Assembly: GCA_025267735.1 (NCBI GenBank)
Contig: CM046298.1
Coordinates: forward strand, 33,454,764-33,518,763
From: Mactra quadrangularis
Taxonomy: Eukaryota > Mollusca > Bivalvia > Venerida > Mactridae
Direction of reading: 5' to 3'
DNA: 64,000 bases
Of the stretch, positions 35,835 to 50,800 are shown piece by piece. The notes beneath the pieces were generated by a model, which did not search any database, was not told the DNA's origin, and was given only the letters and a program-made list of their open reading frames with translations. Position 1 is the stretch's first letter, and each line of letters opens with the position of its first letter. The translations under genes were made by a program, and so were the position numbers.

Positions 35835-38800
35835 ATGGTTGGAAGAAATACTCGAAATCATAATTACCTTAAGGAAGATGAAGAAGTAATCTTTTACGTT
35901 ATCAGTTTATTATCACCAGATATTACATTTGAATTTTATTAATACCTTCTGAAAAAGTGTCAATAGTCTGAATAGATATCAGCAGTGTATTTGTTACTTG
36001 CCCTTGAGTTTGTGAAGTTATGACATCATAGTGAACTTCTAAAACTAGTCTTACAAGAGCTTACAGTACAGGTTCTCTGACACAAAAATCCTTTGTCATA
36101 GACTCACTTCATTACAATTGATTTTCTTTGTCAGTTTGATCACAATTTAATGATGGTTGGTTATGATGCCTGCAGCGTTTTCGAAAATGTAGGCCTACAT
36201 CCAATTTTCTGAAAATGTTCTACTAAATATTTTGCTGGCTGTGTTAGGAATAAACATAGTTCATGTCAACTGTGTCCTGTGATGTTGAAACAACTTAACC
36301 AGTCCAATTATTTGATGTTTACATTTCTCTTGCCTTGGACTCCTGATATATATCTTGCTTCAGTTCATATAAGGTCCAAATTCAATAGACTCAAACAATT
36401 TATTTATGCTATTTAGCCATCAGCACTTGCATATGTATACATATACAATGTTTTACATATTACAACAATTACAATGACATTACAATATAGCATTCCTTTT
36501 ATCAAAAGCATTATACAAATATGTTGCTTCATTTTTTACAATGGATTCCTGTCTAAATGATAATAAAAAGTTAAACATAAATTTGGTCCAGTGGTAAATT
36601 TTCTTGGTATGTATTTATTTCTGAGATCTGTGTAAAGAGGACATAATTATAAGTAGGAAATGATATTCGGTTTTAATAAAGGAGGTACAATATGGACACA
36701 ATCCTTCATTTCTATTTACATTTGTATATCAACCTTTTTCAATTAACAATTTATGAGAAGAAGATCTAAAACATGAAAGAGCTCTTCTAAATTTTCTTTA
36801 ATATTTATAAAATTTAGATATGGTATGGTTTGCGTTCAAATACCTTTTTGAATCCAATATAACAATTAAGTTTAGAGCTATTTTCACATTGACTGTACTT
36901 TTGCAGAAATTGGTCCTTAATTAATGCGTCTCTCATATTGATAAACAAATAGTAATTCATTTGAAACATGTTGGTTATCCCACATATAACCAAAACCATT
37001 TTCAAACAAATGGCAACGTAGAAAGATTGATATGATATTTGAAATCAAATTTGTCACATGCATGTAGATCATTAGTGTTGGAAACTTCAGATTAAATTCA
37101 ATTTCAGTCTGCGAAATTAACGTATAGTCCGAGCCCGAGGCTATAAAAAAATTGGTGGGGCTATAACTTTTTGTCAGAGCATAGTCCGATTGGACTATAA
37201 AAAATTATCAAATTATTTATTTAAATATCGCACCACTTTTCTATACGCTTTTTGGCGTCTAAAATTATCAATAAAATTTTGAAACTGTTTGACAAAAAAG
37301 TTTGAAAACGGCGGAAAAGAGTTAAACAAATTTTCATAGTAAAATAAAATTAAATTCGCTAATTGATCGTCGATTGTTAATTCAGACATGAGTTGTGAAA
37401 AATAAGACCGCCCACGGCGATTACAGGCTAATTATATGTCAATTAAACTTAATTGTCGGTCACAAGCTGGGAGATTAACTCGCCGACAAAAGTATCTAGT
37501 TGTACATGTATTGACATATACCGCCAATTTACGTAATCTAATGTTAAATATTTGACCAAAAATTATCAACGTTTTAATAGATATAATTTTTATTGCAGTT
37601 CAGAGTCATTCAACTTTGCTTATCAATTTCATATGAAAGGCTTATTGTTTTTACGCTTTCATCCTAATTTAACAAACGATGCTATATGATACGATATAAG
37701 TGTAATTTTAACTTGTTTCCGCAGACGCGCCGTTAAAATAAATCCCCCAACATCGCCGAGCGTCTTAAAATAAAATGACTTGCTCGTGGCGCTTATAACG
37801 TAATTCTCTCGGACGAATATAGGTAACTTATGCATATGCGAACGTAGTCACGCGTGTAAACATAACTTGGCGACACCAAATCGAATTTATGACATCCTTG
37901 TGCACACTTTTGTCGGCGAGTTAATCTCCCAGCGTGTGACCGATAATTAATTTAATTGACATGTAATTAGCATGTAATCGCCGCGGGCGGTCTAATTTTT
38001 CACAACTCATATCTTGATTAACAATCGACGATCAATTAGGGAATTTAAATTTAGTATACTATGAAAATTTGTTTAACTCTTTTTCGCCGATTTCAAGATT
38101 TTTTTTCAAGCAGTGTCACAATTTTATTGATAATTATAGACGCCCAAAAGCGTCTAGAAAAGTGGTGCGATATTTTCGCGCATTTAAGAACTTTTAATGC
38201 AATTTTTGCCGTTTTAGTGCGGGCGATCGCGTTCTATGAATATTCTGGTTCACACTGATTGGGCTTGCTATGATTTCAAACCAAAGTATGGTACGAATTA
38301 TCGGCAAAAAATGTAAAAATGTCGTGAGAAAAAACGCCGGTCCGACGGCTCGATCTAACTGCCGGACCGAAACGATTTTTTGCCGGACTTGACCGGCGGT
38401 CCGGCGTTTTCGCAACCCCTGCAATTAATAAAAAAAACATGCCTATGAAATGTCCACAGATAATTCTTGTTTTCACCAGGGATTTTATTATCCCTGTTTT
38501 CACTCACAAGTCTAAGAAATAATTTAATGATAAAATAAACAGATCTATGTAGGTTAAAATTTAAAATCATACATCTAGAGTTGTTAAAAGATTTTTATAA
38601 AAATGTTTATGATGAGATGTCTCTTAGGTGAAAACTAGTCAGAGCAAAAAAATATTTTGAAACAAAATAAGACTTGAGCTAGCCATTTAGATCTACATTT
38701 GCTGATACATGTAGTGTCCTTAGCAGCTTATCTTTTTATTCATTTGACTGCTGTTTATACTGCTAATAACAATCCACAAGAGAAATCCATTCCAGGGACA

Positions 38801-41800
38801 GACAGTATAGACACTGGCAACGGCACACACTGCTCATAAAGGCTAATTTCATTTGAGCTCAGTGCAGCATCACAGGCTGTCAGCGTTCCCACAATTCTAT
38901 TTTAACACACACATATATATACTTGTGTTTAGAAAAACAAATGTGGGAAGCCGACATCCTGAGTGCAGCATTAGATGTTTATCCTACTTCCCTAAAACCT
39001 GCCTTAGACGGAATACCACTTCTCCCAAAAATCCTCCACTTCTCCCTATTTGAAGTACAGGGAGAAGTCACCTCTCCCTGAATTTAATATTCTATTTCAT
39101 AAAAATGAAATCCCTTCAATGGTTGTGAAACGTTCATCCTCACAGTGTTTCGCCCTTTTGACCAGCATCCAGTGTCTTCACCTGTTCCTAAACAAGTACA
39201 GTTCCACTTGTTTTAGAGCACAAAATCTGTGGGCTAATTGTTTTTGTAGGGACTCGTTACATTGTTTCAAAATATGCGAGTCCCATGGGCCTATGTTTCA
39301 AAATGAATCACCGGACTAGAAAATATTTTTCGGACTATAACTTTTTCCATGGGATATAGTCCGAAGGACTATAGTCCCAAAAAATTTTGGTGCAGACTGC
39401 AATTTATATAATTTTTTTGTGCAATTATATTTCAGTTTGAAAGTATAGCATACATTAACAATAAAAGAGAAGCCAAGATGAGTCAGAGTAATGAAGGGGA
39501 TATTTTTGGTAGTATTCTTAATTTTTAATAATTGTAAATGGGATATATCGGCCTTGACTGCATATTTATACCCCCGCTTCGAAGAAGAGGGGGGTATACT
39601 GTTTTACCCTTGTCTGTGCGTCCGTCCGTTACAAAATTTCCGTCGCAGTTTTCTCAGCAACTATAACATGCAGCAGCCTAATACTTTGCATATTGCTTCA
39701 TCCCATAGTCCCATGTGGTGTAAAGCGATTTCATGCTCCTTGCTCATCTACTTCCTGTTTGTCGCATATTTTTAGATTTCGTTAAATAAAAGTTACATTA
39801 TGATAGTCATATTTCTCACTGCGGGGGTATCACTAGTGAGCATTAGCTCACAGATTTACTTGTTTTATCAGCATCATACATATGGTCCAAAAAATGGATT
39901 TTTTATTGGACCGAATGAAATTTTACTGGACAATAAAATGGACCTTTCCATGACCTACTCATTAGCATATTTAACTAAGATTTACAGTTACTTTTTGTCC
40001 CACAAACAAGGTGTTAACAAAAGAGCACATGCTTATATTTGTGGGTAAATGTATTGTTATTCAAATAAAAAGGTCACACTCGGAATGGTCCATTCTTTTT
40101 GATATGTTAAACTTTAAGAAGTGTGAAGTCCATTTTAATGACTAAGCATAATACATCTTGAAATTATATACACAATGTAACAAAAAATATGATTTTTATT
40201 GAATATGGAAAACATGGCTGTAAAACTTTGGTGGACTGTCAGACCACTCACATTCTAAAAGTCACTTCTTTGATGACAATATCGGAGGACTTTTTTACAC
40301 TACCCACTGACTGAATTAGAATAGTAGGGTGCTAGTTTTTAAGAGATCGGCTGATTTCAATAGATTTAAGCTTCCCATGATGACAAACTTTCCTTTTTTT
40401 AAGATGTATAGAAATTTACGATTCTAGCTGCAGTTATGTGAAGGGATTTTTGTAAAGTAATTTAATAAGTGTTAAAATGGACTAAATTTGACCTGTTTTC
40501 AGAAGTTGTTTACTTGGAAAATATACACATACATAAGTGCAGCTGTGCCTCAATTTATCCTATTTAAAAAGGTGTAACTTAGAACACTTTTAAATGATTT
40601 TTTCTGTTTATGTTGTAGCTGGGTTTGATGTTGAGGGAATGTCGGACAAAGACAAAGAAGACTTGAAGGTTTGTACATTTGTGATTCTTATGAGGGTGAA
40701 GCCAAAAGTTCGTAAAGTAGTCCATTACTTTCTAAATATCAATCCCTCAATCTAATCATTCACCAGTATGGTAGTTAAACATCAATAAAACACAAAACTA
40801 CATATATTATATCAAAACGACAATCTTCAGTATGAAAGACACCTGCTTCCCCACCCCTGGTATTTCAACGGTTGGATCATGCCCCCTACTCTCCTGATCT
40901 TGTCCCTATGGACTTTCGGGTATTTCCAGTAGTGAAGTATCAACTGCGAGGAATACACTTTGGAAGTGCTGAAGAACTAATAACAGCTACACAGAACATT
41001 GTGAAGAAGTTTGACTCCAAACGGTATCAGGACACTTATAGCATGTGGGCACGCTGTGCAGACAAGTGCGTGAGAGTCAGTGGTGACTACGTGGAAAAGT
41101 AGACTAAAATATGCGTGAAGACGTCAGATTGTAGTCTTTTGACAATGCGTACGCTCTTGATCCCCTGGAGGAAGACAGGGTGTATATCTATATATGTCAT
41201 TGTGCAATAACTATTTATGTATTTTATTGAAATTTTGTTTGTATTTTGCACATGTATGATATTTTACTACTGCATTGATTTTGTAGTTTTATGTCACTTC
41301 CTTGAGGTTCAAAAAATGCCACTGTACTAATTTTTGGCTTCATCCTCGTATATCAGAGAGTTTGACACTAACAGTGGATCCCAAAACCTTGGGAGGAGTC
41401 CCAGTGATGCTTAGCTAGGGGTTCCTTCTGGATCCCTAAAATGCCATACTCTAACATGAATTTAAGTTCCCATGAATTGTTTACGACAATTTAAGTTCTA
41501 AATCCAGGGTTCCCACGGTCAGGGAAAAGTCAGGGAGAAATGATTTTTTTTCAAGGTCTGGGAATTTTAGAATTAGGGAAATTTGAAAAATAAACAAAAG
41601 TCAGGGAATTTTGAAAGAAGAATGTAGATTTAATCTGTATCTTATTTTTTGTCTATTATTGGAGGAATACCTAAAGTTAAGGAGGAATTTCTGAATAACT
41701 GAGTTGGGATTCCTTCTGAACCCTGGTAAAAACAGTAAGCCGTAAACCCTGCTTATATTCATGAAATAAATAAAGTGCATCTGATTTACCATTTGTCTGT

Positions 41801-44800
41801 GCCACAGAATTCTTGATCTGGGCTGGTAAATCTGATCTCTGACTGCCTGAATTATAACTTGCTAGTCATAATGGTCATATTAAAATTTTGGTGTTATCAT
41901 TTTGGTGTCATAATTTATATCGAAGTTGTTTCATAGGATGCAACCTAAATTCACACTCTCCGTAAACAGATATCTTGTAGAGCATTGTGGTACAGGCTCT
42001 CTACTTTCTCCGTGGAAGGTCATGTCGAGATGAACTTTGTATCGACCAATCAATGCGTAGCTTTCATCTAGACAAAAACACTATTAAACACATTTTGATT
42101 TCGTAAGTTCTATTTTTAGACCAAGGTTTGCATGCTTATTTAACAGCAGTATTATTCACAGTCTGCGATTGGGCGGCTCATTTCAAATTGCGAGATTTAG
42201 ACGATGTAAACAAGTTACGTATCATAACAATTTCGTCTTGAATATTATGATGAGAAAAGGTCACCTGAACGTGACCTTCGTTTGGAAAAGGCCAGATCTA
42301 AATAAGCGAGATGGGACAGATGACAGATATCTTTGGCATATACTATACTATTTATGAGATATTCAGTTCAGCTTTAACATGTAACCACTAACACACTTAT
42401 CAACAAGTGCAATTTTAGTTTGTGGAAGTAAAATGAGGAATACTCGACTTTCAGGACAAAAAAAGGAGAAAATGGTGAAAAAGTCAATTTTTGGAATCAA
42501 TGAAAATTTATAAAATGAGTGATAAAATCTTTAGATAGACATTTATTAGTTGGTCTAACCTTTGATTGATTGAATTTATGATATTTTCTACTTGTATGTA
42601 ATATGATTTCTAGTTTTCATTGCTAATTATAAGTAAGAAAGCTTTTTAATCAGTTAAAACTGCAGGAAGAACTATTTTCCTATTGCAGAGGGTCATAATG
42701 GAATCTAAAAATGATGTATATATACGACCTCATGCAGATGAAGAAAACCCTGGACCATCCAGTAATGCTAGGGTAAGATTATTAGTCGTTCTTGCTTATA
42801 TAACTTCAGATGCTCTGGTCTGCACATGGTCATAAAGAATTTGCCTTTTACCTTGACATAGCTAGTATTAGCTTTTTTGTTATTAGCCCACCTGAGCACT
42901 AAGTGCTCAAGGTGAGCTATTGTGTGGGGGGGTCTGACCAATGTGCATGTGTGTGTGTCTGCATCCATTGTCAACAATTTCTTAAGAAATCTTCTTGTCA
43001 GAAACCATAAGGTATACAGTTACTCAATTTGGCATATTGCATCCCTGGAAGATGCTTTATAAAGATTGTCCTAATTATGCCCCTCTGGTCAAAATTGGCC
43101 CCCCTCCCCCAGGGTTCACTAGATTTACATAGCTCAAAAGCTCAGTCGCTAGCGCCCTAGTCAACAGATCAAGGGCTTGAAGGATTTTATGCTTGGGTAG
43201 GGCATACTCTCACGAGCTTTGTCATGAAATAATTTTCATGGCCATTCTCCCTTCTACCACTAATTCAAATTACATAGGGCAGTTGTCAGTGACTGAGTCT
43301 ATGCCTAGTTGCTGTTTATAGCTAGCGCTATCCAGAGATTAAGTTTCTAGGAATGTTGAATAAGTTGACTTGGCCCTGAAATATCACTTATATAATGTGT
43401 TGCCATAGCATTAAACTCAATCAAAAAAGAGGTTTCACTTGTATTGCACCACATTGTATAAATCTTAGACTTTCATCGTGTTTTTCTTATTCTAGGATAT
43501 TGACAAGCCACGTTCACCTAGAGATATATTTGGAGGTAATGATGATAGTGATGATGATGATGACTCTGTTCCCAGTGCTGCTGTTAGTGATGGTAAAGAT
43601 GTTGATGATGATGAAACACAGCCTCCAGAATCAATGGTACCATTTTATGTTTGTTATCTTATAATTGCTATGAGAGTGTTTGTTTGTTTACCTGGCACTG
43701 TCTTTGCTGTAGAGCTGTCATTGATTACAATGATATCCATGAATTGTCAGTATTTTTTTCCTATCAATAGTCAAATTGCATTTTAAAATACTGATTATAA
43801 AGCCTCTATAGATATTTTTAGCCGGATTGGTGAAACACTGTTGGGCAGGTGGGTGTTCGGTGTCGTAATCAAGTGTGTTAAAGTTTTCAATTTAGCATAT
43901 TTCTGTCATTTATTGTCAGATCTTTATAAAACTTCCTTCAATGATAACATACCATGTGATAAGCAGAATTAAAAAGTAACCTCAACTCTACCTGGCTTAA
44001 TTATGGATTATTTCCCTGTATATTTTTGTATTCTTTGTATTTTTTGCGTTAAAGATTTTAAATTCGGCTTTAATGTGGATTTCACATTACATTTCTTGTT
44101 CTATTTTCATTTTGTACCATAAAACTATGGGAAGAAGAACAGAAAATAAATGATTTATTTGTGATAGATCTTTTTATTCATTTAAAATATACAATATCAT
44201 AATACAAAATCCTTTTTGCCAACTACATGTACTTACCCATTTAATGCAGGATACCAAGGTATAAGATTCATGACAAATATACATCTATTATATATGATAT
44301 ATCGATATAGTCGATACGCTTTGAGCCCAATCAATGACGGCTCTACTTAGCTGTACCCTGTGAAATGTGGTGTCATTTGGTGAAAATATATTATTATAAG
44401 TGGATAATATAAAATAATATATTTTCATGTCATGGTAGTAAAAATATAATATCAAAATGTTGATTTCTTAAAAGATGAATGGTATCATTTTAGGGGGAAA
44501 TGACTTGATGTTGTTTTTTTGTGTTGAACTATCTCTCTCAGAACACAGAAAAAATATGAAAGAGATCTATAGAATAGTTGTCAATTTTGGAATAAGATAT
44601 TTTGATTACTCTGGTGAGCCAAGAAAATGACATTTTGACTTGAAAATATTTTATCTGAGCTCACATTGTAAAATAAAAAAAATGGATCTTACCTGAAAGT
44701 AAACAAATTTATGTAGTGTAAGTTTGGACTTGATGAAATTGAGATGAGATCCTGTCTCATAAAACCCCTGAAATCATATGACAAAATATTTATATTATTC

Positions 44801-47800
44801 ATTATACCCCTGCTTCAAAGAAGAGGGGGGTATACTGTTTTACCCTTGTCCGTCCGTGCGTCGGTTACAAAAATTTCCGTCGCAGTTTTCTCAGCAACTA
44901 CAACATGCAGCAGCCTAATACTTTGCATATTGCTTCATCCCATAGTCCCATGTGGTGTAAAGCGATTTCATGCTCCTTGCTCATCTACTTCCTGTTTGTC
45001 GCATATTTTTAGATTTTTGCGGGGGTATCACTAGTGAGCATTAGCTCACAGATTTACTTGTTTTATATGGTCATGGCTGCCTATCTGTAGCTAATCAGAC
45101 AAATTTTGTGGACTTAGGCTCCCCATAAACTTCAACAAGAATGTACCATTGTCGGTGTCACAATTCTGTCCTCCGATAGACTGCATAATAACAAACACAT
45201 TCCCCTCATTAAATTGTTATTAGACATGTTTAACTAATTTACATGACAGCTAACATATGTATAAGTTTTGAGGCATGTGCCTGAAGTTCAGGTTTTTCAC
45301 AACAAATAAGACAATGTTTTGCTATTAAATTATGAAGAAAAATGGTTTCAAATTACAGTTTTCAGGTTTTTCAAAATTTTCATCTTGCACCCATGCATAT
45401 GTCTAATCTCTATTTAGAATATAACTCACTTTCTGAAGGCAGGGATTGATATAATGTTTGAAGTAGGTTGCCCGGTTGAACTACCAGCCATAAATGCCAT
45501 ATGACATGCACATCAATACCAGTGATGACACAAAAAAGATAAATCTTTTATTTCCATACTAGCAGAAACAGGTGGCTTTAACCCATATATAGGTTGTCAG
45601 GGACAATTAATAGAACAACCTGTAATGTCAAGCCCTGCAGTAGTGATTGACATTTTATGCTGATCTGAAAAGTTAAGGATGGCTGCTTTGTTCATAGAGT
45701 AACAATGAATTTCACTGTGAAACATTAAAGCAAGTAATGTTCTGTTTTTCTATTATAGGATGATATGGGAACATTTAATTTAGTCGATCCAACACTTGTA
45801 GACATGGATGAAAATACAGAGGATATGATAAATGATGATGACCATTCAACTCACTGTAACATTAGGTCACCTGGTAACAACTCTGATAATGAGGTAATAG
45901 TCAATAGTCATTGCCAGACCTTTTTTTTCTTTATTTAGCAGGGGCTGTTTACAGGCGCCTTCCCCTCCTGAAATGTCTTTAAAATCATGCAGTTTTCCCA
46001 AAACTTGGAGTTTACATTGGATTTATTGTTCCCCTATCTATGAAATTGTGATAAAACTTTCCTAAATATTCTACATAAAGAAAGGCCCCTTGCCCCTTCT
46101 CCAAAAACTGGAAAAAGCCCTGATTGCCTTTAATTTTCTCAAGCACTGGCCCAATTTATAATGTTATATAGTAAAAGAAAGAATCATCAACTTACCTGAC
46201 TATGAAATAAGTTATTTTCATGTGTCCAAATCAATTTTTTACCAGTTTTGGGCTTAGAGTATGTTTCATAATTTGGCCATGCACTGTGGTAACTATGGTA
46301 GTCTTTGAATCCAGAGATTTCAATTTGTCATGGTCACAGCTGACTAAACCTTTCCATGAAAATTTGGCAAACATGTTATTTTTTTCATGTTATGAAAGTT
46401 TGGTTTCTCATGCCATAGATTGGTAGGTAAGTACTGGTAAAAATAAATTGTCTGAAAAAGCTAAATGTTAAGGAAATGTGATTTAAAGTCTGCTTTCATA
46501 TACATGTTGAGTTGACTTGACAATTTTTAGCTCGACTTTACGAAGTAAATAGAGAGCTCTCCTACTCGCCCTAGCGTCCGCGTCCACATTTCTGATTGAA
46601 GTTTTTGTGCAGTTAAATATTTTTTACTATAACTTTTTTATTTCTTAAGGTATTGACTTCAAACTTTAAATGTATGTTCCTTATTATCAACCACATCTCA
46701 TTTGACATGGTTCATAACTCCAAAAACATGTTTTTCTGAATTATCCCCCCTTGAACTTAGAGTTTTCTTTAAAAAATGTTTGTTTTTACTGCAACTGTTT
46801 TATTTCTTTAGGTATTGACTTCAAACTGTAAATATATGTTCTTATCATCAACCTCATCTCATGTGACAAGGTTCATAACTCCAAATACATTTTTTTTCAA
46901 AATTGTCTCCCATGAACTTTTTTTTTACTTCAAATTTGTTAAGGTTATATTTCCAAATTTTAAAATAGGTATGTTCCTTATCATCAACCACATCTCCTGT
47001 GACAAATATTTACTTAGTCGAGCATGCTGTCTTCTCTGACAGCTCTTGTTTACAATACCCCCTGATCATTAAAATCACTTTAAGGCAGTTGATCCTTCAC
47101 TGTTCCCATTTACTCATGGGTGGAGTGGAACAACTGTAAATAAATTTCTTGCTTAAGAAAGTTAGCTGTGTCCAAGGTGGGGCTTAAACTTGAGACCTCT
47201 CGGTCCCTAAGGGGATGTCCTACCAGTGGATCACTGCTCCTAAGTGAGCCAGTTACCATAATTAACTAAAAAATGATGATCAATGATGTAAAATCTTAAT
47301 AAACAAATGGCTTTAAAAGTCTCCTTCTTTATTCAGGAACAGGATATTCATTCCACTCAAAGTTTCAGTCCAGCACAGCATAATAAAGTAGGAACAAAGA
47401 GCAATACAGATTCCCGACCATGGACTCCAGCATCCAACAGTTCTCAGGTTCCTGGTCCTTCTAGAATACTAAGAGCTGAGATACCTGGACCTTCCAGTAA
47501 ACACACATCTCAGATATCTGGTTCCTCTAGTCAACATAGTCAACACACTAGACACAGTCAAAATTCTAATAGAACAACAGGATCTTCTTCTGGTGAAACT
47601 GAGGTAATTTTTTCTTATCACAAAGCTCTATCTTTTTGTGTTGGAGATTGCAGCCACAAAGTTTTATTTGTCAAACTTTTTTTTAACAACGTATTCAACA
47701 CATATATAGGTCATATATACGACGGCCAGCTCTTCCTACTATAGGTTTCCTGGACACTTTCTATCACCACTGGTACTAATTTACCCTACCACAAGGCCGA

Positions 47801-50800
47801 CAACTCATGTATAGGGTATGACCTGCTGCGACTAGGTTTTGAACCTGCGATCTCCGGATTTAAGGTCAGACATGCTAATCGCTATGCTGTGGCTGAGAAA
47901 TTTCTGAATAAGGAGATGGTAACAGCATGGGTGCAAGTTTTCAGGCATATGCCTGAAGTTCAGGTTTTTCAAAACAAATTAGACATTGTTTTGCTATTAA
48001 ATTATGAAGAAAAATGGTTTCAAATTACAGTTTTCAGGTTTTTCAAAAATTTTATCTTGCACCCATGTAACAGCAGTTTGGAATTCCGACTTGTTTAATA
48101 TTCCATCCCACTTGTTGGTTGACAAGCAACATTATTTAGGTTGTATATGTAAGGGGATGACAATATGTTGGATGCCTTTTTACATTGCCTTAAACATGCT
48201 ATTTGTTAATAACAAAAATGTGAGATGTAGTTCATATTGCAGCTGTCAAGTCAAATCATGGTAACTTCACTTTTTTAGCTCGACTTTACGTAGTAATGTA
48301 GAGCTCTCCTACTCGCCCCAGCGTCGGCGTCCGCGTCCACCTTTCTGATTAAAGTTTTTGTGCAGTAAAATACTTTCTTCTATATCTTCGTTATTTCTTA
48401 AGATATTAACTTCAAACTTTAAATATATGTTCCTTACTATCAACCACATCTCATGTGACAAGGTATATAACTCCAAACACATTTCTTTCAGAATTATCTC
48501 CCCTTGAACTGATTGAAGTTTTTGTGCACAGATTAAAGTTTTTGTGCAGTAAAATACTTTCTCCTATATCTTTGTTATTTCTTAAGATATTAACTTCAAA
48601 CTTTAAATATATGCTTCTTATTATCAACCACATCTCATGTGACAAGGTTCATAACTCTAAATATATTTTTTTCAGAATTATCCCCCCTTGAACTTAGAGT
48701 TTTCTTTCAAAAATGTTTGTTTTTACTGCAACTGTTTTATTCCTTTAGGTATTGACTTCAAACTTTAAATGTACATTCCTTATTATCAACCACATCTCAT
48801 GTGACAAGGTGTATAACTCCAAATATATTTTTTCAGAATTATCTCCCCTTGAACTTAGAGTTTTCTTTAAAAAGTGTTTGTTTTTACTGCAACTGTTTTA
48901 TTTCTATAGGTATTGACTTTAAACTTTAAATGTACATTCCTTATTATCAACCACATCTCATGTGACAAGGTGTATAACTCCAAATATATTTTTTTCAGAA
49001 TTATCTCCCCTTGAAATTTAAAAAATGTTTGTTTTTACTGCAACTGTTTTATTTCTTAAGGTATTGACTTCAAACTTTAAATATATGTTTCTTATTATCA
49101 ACCACATCCCATGTGACTAGGTTTATAACTCCTTATACATATTTTTTACTCCTGTGACAAACACTAACTAAGTCGAGCATGCTGTCTCCTCTGACAGCTC
49201 TTGTTTAATTCTCAAACCGGGTATACTTTCCTGGAGCTTGGTCTAGAAATGATTTCTTCCTCCTACCACAGTACTAAATTATATTGGGCAGTTGTCAGTC
49301 ATTGATGGAAGAATGCACCTAGAAACTGGTTAACAGCTAAATCCAGAGATTTAGCCTGTCCAGGAATGGTGAGTAGGCTTACTGACTGTCCTAATTTGAC
49401 CTACACAATGTTTTGCCATAGTGTTAAACCCAACAAAAATCTTATTTTACAGATAGATGATGTTCATGTACCATTACGAAGACATTACAGAGCAGTTAGT
49501 ACACAGGTAAAGGTTTCTACTTTAGTTTATATTTATGTGTTTTAGCTCCATTTTAAAACAAGTTGCTATGACTCATATAAACTGGTAAAGAATGGTAGTT
49601 TCTGAAACTGATCAGTATTTTGTTCAGCCAAATTGTGCTACATCCCTCTGCCAGAAAAGGGGCATTTTTGCAGGGTTTTTTCACATTTTGGAAACCCTAA
49701 GAGACAGAAATGTGTAGTTTGCCCAACAGACCAGAAATATTTCTTTATAAATTAAGTGCTAACCTTCTGGCAAAACCTTACAAAATCTTTCGTTTTTCAA
49801 AAAACCTTTTTTAAGTTGAGTTGAAAAAAAGTATTTTCTTCAAAATTGGATGGCCATCCTTAATTAGCTGTTTTAACTGTATTATTTAATAGTACCATTG
49901 TGCTATAGTTTGTTGTAAAAGTTTTTAGAAACAGTCTTTTCAGTATCAATATTGAGTGTATCAGATTATAGAAGACACCTTAAGGAGTTCAGTTTCTGAA
50001 GTTAGTGGGTGTCCAGTTGCCCTGTACAACCAATTATTTATTTGGGCAACCAAAAATGTCCATTGGGCAACCAAAAATCTACTAGCAAGATATAGTGCTT
50101 GCTTCTAAAATGACCTGATTGGACAAGCACTTTCATGCTCTAATTTCCTAGACTGAAGAGTTGGCATCAATTGTTGACTTTCAAGGTTTTCAATTTCAGA
50201 CATAAGTAGACCACTATTTACTCTTCAGATTTGGAAAAAAAATCATGGTATAGAACAATGAACATTTTTGAAGTTAATAAAAACCTTTATTTTATAGTTC
50301 TAGCATGCTTGGAGCCTGATAATATTAAATGGATATATTACTTTATTTTCATGATGTACAGACACCAAGTACAAACATATTTTTCTCTAAAGATGGTAAA
50401 GTAACCGAGAGTAGTGTTAAAGCAGTCTGTCAACTGTTTGATATATTTCGTATGAAATTAAAGAAAGCACAGCAAAGATGTCGTGATAGAATACCATATG
50501 GAGAACCAATCAAACCTGGGTCACATCAGACTAATACTGTAGATGTAAAAAAACGTGGACAGGATACTTTTTGTATAAATCTCTCAGACGATGATGATAA
50601 TGATGTAAGTTAAGTTGACCTTTTAGCCCTATATATGGAAAACATGCATTGCGATTAATTTTGTTGTTGTTGGGTTTAATGCCGTTGCAACAGCGGTAAG
50701 TCCACCTAGTCACTGTTCCTGGAAAGGCTTAATCTCTGGATTTAGCTGTTAATCAAATGCTAGGCACATACTTTTGTCAGTGACTGACAACTGCCCTACA

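Noticed and set aside
38853..39319. Two adjacent plus-strand frames of 66 and 89 codons
   Set aside because: Inside the hAT-like element; no transposase motif and no splice signals joining them.
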